In this document: positions 1-5,643 of the stretch, piece after piece | Layout: each line of letters starts with the position of its first letter | Position numbering within the stretch: position 1 is the stretch's first letter | Origin: DASXIW01 sp036497785 | Lineage (GTDB): Bacteria; Pseudomonadota; Alphaproteobacteria; Acetobacterales; Acetobacteraceae | Length of the DNA stretch: 7,448 bases | Assembly (NCBI GenBank): GCA_036497785.1 | Contig: DASXIW010000289.1 | Location: 1-7,448, forward strand | Direction of reading: 5' to 3' | Notes under the pieces: model-generated | The model's database searches: none | What the model was told of the DNA's origin: nothing | Seen by the model: the letters and a program-made list of their open reading frames with translations, nothing else | Made by a program: the position numbers and the translations under genes

Positions 1-1
1 C

Positions 2-199
2 GCCAATCTGCTGCGTCCGGCCGAGGTGGAGGTGCTGCTGGGCGACCCCTCAAAGGCCAGGCAGAAACTGGGCTGGCACGCCGAGGTGCGGCTAGAGGAA
101 ATGGTGGCCGAAATGGTCGAGGCGGATCTGGCCCGCCACCAAGCCCGCTCCCATGTGAGCATGCCCACCGAGGCGAAGCTGGCGGCCGGGAAGGCGTAG
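2..199 (+). CDS. gmd: GDP-mannose 4,6-dehydratase, C-terminal end (partial)
   Basis: Only the last 65 codons are in the window; the gene enters from the left edge and stops at TAG 197-199. The visible tail carries the segment RPAEVEVLLGDPSKARQKLG followed by W, and then an EEMVAEMVEADL helix. This is the characteristic C-terminus of GDP-mannose 4,6-dehydratases (extended SDR family). The enzyme converts GDP-D-mannose to GDP-4-dehydro-6-deoxy-D-mannose in the cytoplasm, using tightly bound NADP. The next gene, 52 bp downstream on the same strand, is a reductase for exactly this product, which supports the call and suggests one operon. The catalytic core (nucleotide-binding motif and YxxxK) lies outside the window and could not be checked. 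The last 20 or so residues, after the ADL segment, are a poorly conserved tail. Confidence 0.88.
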   Translation, partial: ANLLRPAEVEVLLGDPSKARQKLGWHAEVRLEEMVAEMVEADLARHQARSHVSMPTEAKLAAGKA

Positions 200-251
200 C
201 GTAACCGTCCTCGAGCCGCTCAGCAGCAGCCCAGCCGCGCAGGAGATCCGG

Positions 252-1190
252 ATGAAACCGCAGCGTATTCTGGTCACCGGGGCCAGCGGTTTCGTGGGAC
301 GACACCTCGCGCGCGCCCTGAGGAAGGCCTTCCCCGCCGCGGCGCTGACGCTGTGCGGCGCGCACATGGTCGAACTCGACATCACCGACGCCGCCGCCGT
401 CGAGGCGCTGCTCGTCTCGGTGCAGCCCGAAATCTGCGTCCATCTGGCGGCGGTCTCGGCCGTCTCCGCCGCCCGCGCGGACCCGGACCATGCCTGGCGG
501 GTCAATCTGCACGGCACGCTGACGCTGGCGCGGGCGATCATGACCCATGCCCCGGCCTGCGTGCTGCTGAATGTATCGAGTTCCGAGATCTACGGGCAGT
601 CATTCCGCAGCGGCGTGGCGCTGGACGAGACGGCCGCGGCAGCGCCGATGAACATGTACGCCGCCACCAAGGCGGCCGCCGACCTGACCCTTGGGGCACT
701 GGCCGGCGACGGGCTGCGCACCATCCGGTTGCGGCCCTTCAATCATACCGGGCCGGGGCAGACCGACCAGTTCGTGGTGCCCGCCTTTGCCCGGCAGGTG
801 GCCAGGATCGCCGCAGGCCGGCAACCCCCGACCCTGCGCGTCGGCGCGCTCGACCCGCAGCGCGACTTCCTCGACGTGCGCGATGTGTGCGACGCCTATG
901 TCGCCTGCATCGAACGGGCCGACCGCATCGCCTCCGGCACCATCCTCAACATCGCCTCAGGCATGCCACGCCGGGTCGGCGACATATTGGATCAGTTGCT
1001 CGCCATCGCCCGGATCACGGCGCAAGTCGAGACGAATACCGGGCTGTTGCGCCCGACCGAGATTCCCGTGGCCGTCGGCAATGCCGCACGCGCACGCGCC
1101 GAGCTGGATTGGGCGCCGAAAATCCCATGGGACCGCACATTGACCGAAGTCTTCGCGGACGGGATGACTTGGGTGCGCGCGGAAACCTGA
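252..1190 (+). CDS. rmd: GDP-4-dehydro-6-deoxy-D-mannose reductase (extended SDR)
   Basis: A 312-residue NAD-dependent epimerase/dehydratase-family protein, full length for this group. Visible motifs are the dinucleotide-binding GASGFVG (residues 10-16), HLAA (64-67), the SSSE of the active site (109-112), the catalytic YAATK (136-140) and RPFNHTGPGQ (161-170) followed by FVVPAFARQ. RDFLDVRDV (204-212) comes further on. The SSSEIYG and RPFNHTGPGQ segments match Rmd-type reductases better than GDP-fucose synthases. The likely reaction is NAD(P)H-dependent 4-keto reduction of the gmd product to GDP-D-rhamnose, feeding O-antigen or another surface polysaccharide. The ATG at 252 is preceded by AGGAGA (241-246), which fixes the start. 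A related 4-reductase making GDP-6-deoxy-talose cannot be excluded from sequence alone. Confidence 0.85.
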   Translation: MKPQRILVTGASGFVGRHLARALRKAFPAAALTLCGAHMVELDITDAAAVEALLVSVQPEICVHLAAVSAVSAARADPDHAWRVNLHGTLTLARAIMTHAPACVLLNVSSSEIYGQSFRSGVALDETAAAAPMNMYAATKAAADLTLGALAGDGLRTIRLRPFNHTGPGQTDQFVVPAFARQVARIAAGRQPPTLRVGALDPQRDFLDVRDVCDAYVACIERADRIASGTILNIASGMPRRVGDILDQLLAIARITAQVETNTGLLRPTEIPVAVGNAARARAELDWAPKIPWDRTLTEVFADGMTWVRAET

Positions 1191-1240
1191 TACCACCCGC
1201 CTGGAATGATGACTCTTCCATCATTTCAGGCGGGTGGTAT
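1190..1240. terminator. Long hairpin at the end of rmd, candidate bidirectional terminator
   Basis: Arms 1190-1211 and 1219-1240 pair over 22 positions, with one G-T (G-U in RNA) pair and a 7-base loop (1212-1218). The left arm begins with the last base of the rmd stop codon. The element lies between the converging rmd and PAP2 genes, where a two-way terminator would be expected. There is no T-run on either side, so intrinsic termination is not certain. It could instead be a dispersed palindromic repeat or an mRNA 3'-end stabiliser. Confidence 0.55.
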
Positions 1241-1372
1241 CGCGCGCGGGGATGGTTGGGCGGAGCTGGCGAAGGTTCCGCCGGCGCAGCCGGTGGAATT
1301 GCCAGCGGAGGCGGCCGCGCGCCAAACAAAGACTCTGCCGACGGCCGTTGGTATGATCCGTGCACGCGCCCG

Positions 1373-1954
1373 CTATAAACTCCCGGCCTGCCAGCTCTGG
1401 GCCGCCGCGTGCAGCCAAGCCTCCGCCGGAAGACGGATGCCGTGGAACAGCACGAACACGATGAGCATCACGGCCGCCGGCGGCCAGGCACTGATCCAAT
1501 GGGGGCGGTCGCCGGCGAACCAGGCAAGCCCGATCGCCCCGGCCAATCCGATCAGCCCGCCCACAACCACGTCGTCAGGCGTGTGCACCCCAAGCGCCAG
1601 CCGGGTCCCGCCGATCAGCACGGCCAGCGGCACCGCACCCAGCAAGGCGCGCCGCCAGGGCACCGTTCCGCGCAGCATCATGGCCGCAAGCCCGCCATAG
1701 ACCAGCGCGGCGGAGGCGGTATGGCCGCTCGGGCTGAGCAGATCGGGCAGCGCCGCCGGCGATCCGAACCGGAAAATCAAGAGCTTGGCAAAGCCGACCG
1801 CAAGCAAGGTCGCCGGCACCCCGATGCTCCAGACCAACGCCCCACGCCGCCAGCCGGAGAACAGCAGCGCCGCCGCCATCACCACCGCGAGCGGCAGCAC
1901 AACGGCCTGATCGCCGAAATCAGTCAGAAACCAAAGGTGATGACGATCGGTCAT
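1373..1954 (-). CDS. PAP2-family membrane phosphatase
   Basis: A 193-residue hydrophobic protein with about six apparent membrane segments (roughly residues 15-33, 42-60, 80-94, 103-116, 130-147 and 157-171). It carries the type 2 phosphatidic acid phosphatase signature: PSGH at 75-78 (motif 2, histidine H78) and TRLALGVHTPDD at 117-128 (motif 3, with R118, H124 and D128). Motif 1, normally KxxxxxxRP, is degenerate: K57 is present but the arginine is at position 62 and the proline at 66. Family members dephosphorylate lipid phosphates such as undecaprenyl pyrophosphate, phosphatidic acid or lipid A phosphates at the periplasmic face; the substrate here is unknown. It lies 52 bp downstream of the DUF1223 gene on the same strand, so the two may be co-transcribed. 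The ATG at 1954 has no strong Shine-Dalgarno sequence. Confidence 0.83.
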   Translation of the reverse strand: MTDRHHLWFLTDFGDQAVVLPLAVVMAAALLFSGWRRGALVWSIGVPATLLAVGFAKLLIFRFGSPAALPDLLSPSGHTASAALVYGGLAAMMLRGTVPWRRALLGAVPLAVLIGGTRLALGVHTPDDVVVGGLIGLAGAIGLAWFAGDRPHWISAWPPAAVMLIVFVLFHGIRLPAEAWLHAAAQSWQAGSL

Positions 1955-2006
1955 GGGCCGCCATGGGAATATGCCGGTTCCGGCAGGAACGGGAAAGCGG
2001 CGCGGA

Positions 2007-2720
2007 TCAACTCTGTGGGGGTACCCCGGCGCCCAGTATGCTGCCGTCCGGGGCCTGGACGATCACCGCCACGCGCATCCCGGCGGGCGGCGCGTGGTGC
2101 AGCGCGAGCGCATCGCCGCGCCATTCTGCGACCGGGGTCAGCGAGCGGACGACATTGCTCTCCACCAGCGTCCGCCCGGCATTTTCGCCCCGGCCGACCG
2201 CCGTGCGCTCCGATGGGTCGTAGCCGATCAGCCATACAGTCCCCGTTCCCTTGCCGGCCCCCACCGAAATGGTGATGCCGGTCCCGTCATGCCCCAGCGT
2301 CACCGGCGCCGCGTCGCGCAGCGTGGCCGCCGCCTGTTGCAGGATCCGCTGCACTTCCGGCCGATCCGAGCCGACGACGTCATGCGCGCCCTCGATCACC
2401 ATCTGCGGCGTGTACACCCCGCCCATGTCGGACAGGCCGATATAGCGTTGCTGGCGCTCGGTCGCCGCATCCAGCGAATACGGGTCGCGCCAGCCAAGAC
2501 CGTTCCAGTAGGTCACGTGGAACCCCAGGGGCAACACGTCCTTGCGCGTCTGCGCGAGTTCGCTGAGCATCGCATCGGCCGGCGGGCAGGACGAACACCC
2601 CTCCGAGGTGAACAACTCAACCACAATCGGCCTTGGCACAGTAGGCGCTGGCACGTCCGCCCGCGCGGCCGCCGCCAGATTGCAGGCCAGCATGAAAGCC
2701 AGCATCGGGGTGACACGCAC
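2007..2720 (-). CDS. DUF1223 family exported thioredoxin-like protein
   Basis: A 237-residue protein of the DUF1223 family, whose members are exported and predicted to have a thioredoxin-like fold. The diagnostic block VVELFTSEGCSSCPPAD carries CxxC cysteines at residues 42 and 45. It is followed by FHVTYWNGLGWRDPYS and VYTPQMVIEG, both typical of the family. The chosen start is GTG 2718-2720, because GGGAG sits six bases upstream of it and it gives a clean signal peptide (a charged start, then MLAFMLACNLAAAARA, cleavage likely before DVPAP at residue 22). Longer in-frame starts up to 2798 would bury the signal peptide; ATG 2703-2705 is a shorter alternative. The biochemical role of the family is not established; a periplasmic redox role is an inference from CxxC. 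The gene diverges from the dehydrogenase at 2959. Confidence 0.85.
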   Translation of the reverse strand: MRVTPMLAFMLACNLAAAARADVPAPTVPRPIVVELFTSEGCSSCPPADAMLSELAQTRKDVLPLGFHVTYWNGLGWRDPYSLDAATERQQRYIGLSDMGGVYTPQMVIEGAHDVVGSDRPEVQRILQQAAATLRDAAPVTLGHDGTGITISVGAGKGTGTVWLIGYDPSERTAVGRGENAGRTLVESNVVRSLTPVAEWRGDALALHHAPPAGMRVAVIVQAPDGSILGAGVPPQS

Positions 2721-2912
2721 AACACACTCCCGGGCGAAAGAAGAATTCCCCAGTTGCTTGCATACAGGAAGACCGTCCAGCCTCCACGCTATTTCCAACG
2801 GCCAAGGGTTTGAGGGCTATGAAAGATTGGTAAGTTGGGGTGCAATCCCTCCGGCCGTTCCGGCGCCCGCGCCGCATTGTGCCAGTCCGCAACACTGAGC
2901 TGGGATGCGCGA

Positions 2913-2931
2913 GGCCGCCCCACCGGCGGCC
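2913..2931 (+). promoter_or_regulatory. Perfect hairpin in the leader of the dehydrogenase gene
   Basis: GGCCGCC (2913-2919) and GGCGGCC (2925-2931) form a perfect 7-bp stem with a 5-base CCACC loop. It ends 17 bases before the GAGGA ribosome binding site (2949-2953) of the gene starting at 2959. It lies in the 238-bp divergent intergenic region 2721-2958, which must hold promoters for both flanking genes, although I cannot identify -35/-10 boxes with confidence. The hairpin could be an RNA structure or an operator; function is unproven. Confidence 0.35.
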
Positions 2932-2958
2932 CAATCAAACAACGCCCCGAGGACCCCC

Positions 2959-4014
2959 ATGAAGACCATCGACCACGTTGCCCTCCGCGCACTGACCATG
3001 CGAATCCTGTGCGCCGGCGGCAGCGACGAGGCCGAGGCCCAGATCGTCGTCGATCACCTGGTCGAAGCCAATCTCGCCGGCCATGATAGCCATGGCGTCG
3101 GCATGCTGCCGATTTATTGCCGCAACCTGGAAGCCGGTACCCTTCGCGCCAATCAAGCGGCCGAAATTGTACAGTCCTCCGGCAGCTTCGCGGTCTGGGA
3201 CGGACGCGGCGGCTACGGCCAGCGCATCGCGCGCGAGGCGATGGCCTGGGCGATCGACACGGCCCGCACCCATGGCGTGGCGGTGCACGGGCTGCGCAAT
3301 ACCCATCATATGGGCCGCATCGGCACTTACGGCAAAATCGCCGCCGCCGCCGGGCTGGTGTCGTTGCATTTCGTCAACGTCAATTCCGGCCCGCCCCCGG
3401 TCGCCCCATTCGCGGGGCGGGAGGGACGGTTCATCACCAACCCTGTCTGCGTCGCCATCCCCGGCACGGCAACAACCGCTCCGGTGATCCTCGATTTCGC
3501 CACCAGCCGCATCGCCATGGGCAAGGTCCGCGTGGCGCATAACGCAGGCAAGCCGGTGGTGGAAGGCGCGCTGCTGGACGCGGACGGCAAGCCCACCACC
3601 AATGCCAGCGTGATGTACAGCGATCCGCGTGGCGTGGTGCTGCCATTCGGCGAGCACAAGGGCTCCGGCCTCGCGCTGATCTGCGAATTGTTGGCCGGCG
3701 CCGTGGTGGGCGCAGGCTCGCTGCGCACCGCCACGCCCCCCGAAATGGGCATCAAGAACGCCATGCTGACCATCGTGCTCGATCCCACCCGACTCGCCGC
3801 GCGCGCCTTCATCGAGGCCGAGATCGACGGCGTGATCGCCTGGGTGAAGTCGGCCAATCCGCTCGACCCCTCCGTCCCCGTCCTGGTTGCCGGCGAACCC
3901 GAACGCATCAGGCGGGCCGAGCGTCTGGCCCACGGCATTCCCATCGACGACACCACCTGGGCGCAGATCCGCGAGGCGGCGGCCAGGCTGCAAGTGCCCG
4001 TCGATCCTGCCTGA
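2959..4014 (+). CDS. Ldh family (malate/L-lactate/sulfolactate type) NAD(P)-dependent dehydrogenase
   Basis: A 351-residue member of the LDH2/MDH2 oxidoreductase family (related to YiaK, AllD, ComC and YlbC), which is unrelated to classical lactate and malate dehydrogenases. Family landmarks are GHDSHGVGMLP (residues 41-51), NTHHMGRIGTY (114-124, including the presumed catalytic histidine), FITNP (158-162), LDFATS (178-183), PFGEHKGSGLAL (229-240) and the closing GEPE (312-315) and ERLAHGIPI (321-329). Such enzymes reduce 2-oxoacids or oxidise 2-hydroxyacids in the cytoplasm; the substrate cannot be read from the sequence. The start is ATG 2959, with GAGGA at 2949-2953; an in-frame upstream ATG at 2905 lacks such a site and would place the 2913-2931 hairpin inside the coding region. 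It is flanked by a divergent DUF1223 gene and a hairpin-rich spacer, so it appears monocistronic. Confidence 0.87.
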   Translation: MKTIDHVALRALTMRILCAGGSDEAEAQIVVDHLVEANLAGHDSHGVGMLPIYCRNLEAGTLRANQAAEIVQSSGSFAVWDGRGGYGQRIAREAMAWAIDTARTHGVAVHGLRNTHHMGRIGTYGKIAAAAGLVSLHFVNVNSGPPPVAPFAGREGRFITNPVCVAIPGTATTAPVILDFATSRIAMGKVRVAHNAGKPVVEGALLDADGKPTTNASVMYSDPRGVVLPFGEHKGSGLALICELLAGAVVGAGSLRTATPPEMGIKNAMLTIVLDPTRLAARAFIEAEIDGVIAWVKSANPLDPSVPVLVAGEPERIRRAERLAHGIPIDDTTWAQIREAAARLQVPVDPA

Positions 4015-4023
4015 GGCCGCGTG

Positions 4024-4071
4024 AACCAGAGCATGATTGGTTCCAACAGACGAACCGACCATGCTCTGGTT
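4024..4071. terminator. 20-bp hairpin after the dehydrogenase, terminator or dispersed palindrome
   Basis: Arms 4024-4043 and 4052-4071 pair over 20 positions with one mismatch and one G-T pair. The outer 12 bp (AACCAGAGCATG and its complement) are perfect, and the loop is 8 bases. It starts 10 bases after the TGA of the dehydrogenase (4012-4014). No T-run follows. Palindromes with a similar GAGCATGATT core are, as far as I recall, widespread between genes in other alphaproteobacteria, so a dispersed repeat that also ends transcription is plausible. Confidence 0.5.
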
Positions 4072-4105
4072 GATCGTTCCGGCGAGCAAAGTTATCGCGC
4101 GATTG

Positions 4106-4198
4106 ATATTGGACCGCATGCCAGCCAGGGCGTGACGGCATGCCAATATTCGCCCGCCTCAAAAGCGGCTGTTTTCAAGGCGGCATTGCCAAGCAATG
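4106..4198. repeat. Three consecutive smaller inverted repeats
   Basis: ATATTGG (4106-4112) pairs with CCAATAT (4143-4149). Nested inside it, GCATGCC (4116-4122) pairs with GGCATGC (4137-4143). The two stems compete for one base, so the structure is bulged. Next, CCGCCT and AAAA (4154-4159, 4161-4164) pair with TTTT and AGGCGG (4172-4175, 4178-4183) around a small internal loop. Finally CATTGC (4184-4189) and GCAATG (4193-4198) form a perfect 6-bp stem with a 3-base loop. The succession suggests a structured RNA or a decayed repeat cluster. Confidence 0.35.
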
Positions 4199-4331
4199 TG
4201 CGTCACGCACCCGCGCGGCCGTTCGCCGGCTGCTGGTCAGCGACATTAAACGCCAATTTAGCGGACATCGCCGAGGACGACACCAACTCACGCATAGCGA
4301 CGCGGTGAAACACCACCACGGGACGCAAAAT

Positions 4332-4347
4332 AGGACCTGAGGGTCCT
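4332..4347 (+). promoter_or_regulatory. Small perfect hairpin upstream of the first exported-protein gene
   Basis: AGGACC (4332-4337) and GGTCCT (4342-4347) form a perfect 6-bp stem with a TGAG loop. It ends 13 bases before the CAGGAG ribosome binding site (4361-4366). It could be a 5'-leader structure or a dyad operator; nothing further in the sequence decides between these. Confidence 0.35.
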
Positions 4348-4372
4348 CCTGATCCAGTCGCAGGAGTTTACT

Positions 4373-4654
4373 ATGAAGATGACCATAATCGCCCTCGCCA
4401 CGGCCTTGAGCATGGGCGCCGCCATTCCCGCCTTCGCCGACCAGGGCCCCCCAGTGGAATCCCCGAACTCGCTGCCGCCGGGCTTCTACAACGGCGCCCC
4501 CGTTCAGGCGCGCCTGGGCCAGCCGCAGAGCCAGATCGACGCGATCCAGTCCAGCTCTGACAGCTCCGTGGCGTCCGGCTACTACAAGGACCACGCCGGG
4601 CAGGCGCCGGACGGGCTGCCGCATGCCACGGAAAACATGGGCCTGAGTGGCTAA
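4373..4654 (+). CDS. Small exported protein of unknown function, paralogue 1
   Basis: A 93-residue protein that I do not recognise as a named family. The ATG is preceded by CAGGAG (4361-4366) with a 6-base spacer. Residues 1-22 form a clear Sec signal peptide ending in PAFA, with cleavage expected before DQG; the mature part would be about 71 residues. The mature part is rich in P, S, Q and G, has no cysteine and no further membrane segment, and contains PNSLPPGFY (31-39) and a YY at about 69-70. The signal peptide and the PNSxPxxFY motif recur in the protein encoded at 4896, so the two look like diverged duplicates. The mature protein is probably periplasmic or secreted, with no visible catalytic motif. 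The 241 bp to the next gene contain only short dyads (for example 4783-4794 and 4827-4842). Confidence 0.72.
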   Translation: MKMTIIALATALSMGAAIPAFADQGPPVESPNSLPPGFYNGAPVQARLGQPQSQIDAIQSSSDSSVASGYYKDHAGQAPDGLPHATENMGLSG

Positions 4655-4895
4655 ACGATAAGCAACGTCGCCTCCGCCACGCACGGCCGGCCGTCTGATC
4701 GCGCGTTCCGTGACAGAGCGAGCCTGCACGATCGGACAGCCGACCCGAGCGACGCCCCCCTGAACGACTAACGCAGTATTTAGCTGAAATCAGCGGAGGC
4801 GGACCCGATTTTGATCGCAGAGACAGGGTGTAACCGCACACCTCCAGCACTCTGACACGGAGACAAGCCCCGTGACCCCATCGAAGGAGCCAGCC

Positions 4896-5120
4896 ATGAA
4901 GACCACATTTTTCGTGCTTGCCGCCGCCCTCAGCCTCGGCGCCACCGCCCCGGCCTTCGCGGCAAAGGGCGCGGGAGCTCCGAATTCGCAGCCCAAAAGC
5001 TTCTACTCAAACACCTACTCGCGGCCGCAGACACTTAGCCAAAACAGCTACGCCGATCGCGAGCGGGTGAGCACCAACCACCCCGACCTGGCGGCTATTC
5101 GCCAGGAGGACGGCAAGTAA
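4896..5120 (+). CDS. Small exported protein of unknown function, paralogue 2
   Basis: A 74-residue protein with start ATG 4896 set by AAGGAG (4884-4889) and a 6-base spacer. An in-frame ATG-less extension from GTG 4872 would disrupt the signal peptide. Residues 1-22 form a Sec signal peptide ending in PAFA, placed exactly as in the protein at 4373; about 15 of the first 25 residues are identical between the two. The mature part (about 52 residues) begins AKGAGA, contains PNSQPKSFY (29-37), and then becomes polar and charged, with an HPDLAAIRQEDGK end. There is no cysteine and no catalytic motif. The shared PNSxPxxFY motif after the cleavage site supports common ancestry with the upstream gene. 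Function is unknown. Confidence 0.72.
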   Translation: MKTTFFVLAAALSLGATAPAFAAKGAGAPNSQPKSFYSNTYSRPQTLSQNSYADRERVSTNHPDLAAIRQEDGK

Positions 5121-5225
5121 GCACAACGAACATTGTCCGAGGCACAACCGAACCCAAGGTGAAACCGCGGAACAGCGGAGCGGCCTGACCGGTTATCTCC
5201 GCGAAACCCAAAGGAGATTCAGATC

Positions 5226-5543
5226 ATGGCCCGCTTTCCCATACGCGTCGCACTGCTGGCGATTATGGTCGGCTTCGGCCAAGCATCGGTTGCATTCGCC
5301 CAGAGCGCACCCACCCCCGGCACCCCATCCGCCAGCGATCCCGCCGCGGTCCCGGACCGCAATGGGAATATCTGGGGTGGGTTTGCCCATGAGCCGAACC
5401 CGAGCGCGGTGTTGCGCAAAGAGCAGGACGAGGGTATCGCGCCATCCCATCACCAGACCGAGAGCATCGATCGCCAGCTGGAAGAGGAAGAACAGCAGCT
5501 GATCCGCAAGGCCCAGCAACCCGCGACACTGCCACCCGCCTGA
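5226..5543 (+). CDS. Small exported protein of unknown function with acidic C-terminal helix
   Basis: A 105-residue protein with AAGGAG at 5211-5216, nine bases before the ATG. Residues 1-25 form a Sec signal peptide ending VAFA, with cleavage expected before QSAPTPG. The mature part has a proline/alanine-rich linker (26-43), a segment GNIWGGFAHEPNPSAVLRKE (47-66) that looks like the conserved core, and a Glu/Gln-rich probable helix (81-98, IDRQLEEEEQQLIRKAQQ). It lacks the PNSxPxxFY motif of the two upstream proteins, so kinship is not shown. It shares only small size, export and orientation with them. It lies 105 bp after the second protein and about 100 bp before fliI, so co-transcription with either is possible. 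It is not a recognised flagellar protein. Confidence 0.68.
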   Translation: MARFPIRVALLAIMVGFGQASVAFAQSAPTPGTPSASDPAAVPDRNGNIWGGFAHEPNPSAVLRKEQDEGIAPSHHQTESIDRQLEEEEQQLIRKAQQPATLPPA

Positions 5544-5643
5544 TCCCGTCGGCAGGGCTGTTCACCAGTTCTAGATAAGATTGGTGCATTCCTCCAAGGC
5601 TCCTCCGGCCAAAACAGTCCCGGCCGGCGGCAATCTTCGCGGA

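Larger units (their letters stand above)
4015..4372. other. Gene-free spacer rich in inverted repeats
   Basis: This 358-bp stretch between the dehydrogenase and the first small exported protein has no reading frame with a plausible start and coding character. It holds a 20-bp hairpin at 4024-4071, a bulged inverted repeat at 4106-4149, two smaller stem-loops at 4154-4183 and 4184-4198, and a short perfect hairpin at 4332-4347. It must also hold the promoter of the gene at 4373; the part near 4240-4260 is locally A/T-richer, but I cannot name boxes with confidence. A small RNA or structured leader is possible but unproven. Confidence 0.5.

Noticed and set aside
353..1378. Long + strand frame overlapping rmd
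   Set aside because: It is an Arg/Gly/Ala-rich out-of-frame translation of rmd with no family motif; rmd in the other frame has all the SDR motifs.
1409..2813. Long + strand frames opposite the PAP2 and DUF1223 genes
   Set aside because: They are antisense shadows with Arg/His/Pro-rich, low-complexity translations; the - strand frames carry clear family motifs.
2935..4146. 403-residue - strand frame opposite the dehydrogenase
   Set aside because: It is antisense to a full-length, motif-complete dehydrogenase, with typical shadow composition (Gly/His/Asp/Ala) and no ribosome site support.
4021..4308. + strand frame in the 4015-4372 spacer
   Set aside because: It begins inside the 20-bp hairpin from a GTG, lacks a ribosome site and recognisable domain, and runs through the inverted repeats.
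4175..4850. - strand frames opposite the first exported-protein gene
   Set aside because: Composition is shadow-like, and they oppose a gene with a signal peptide and good ribosome site.
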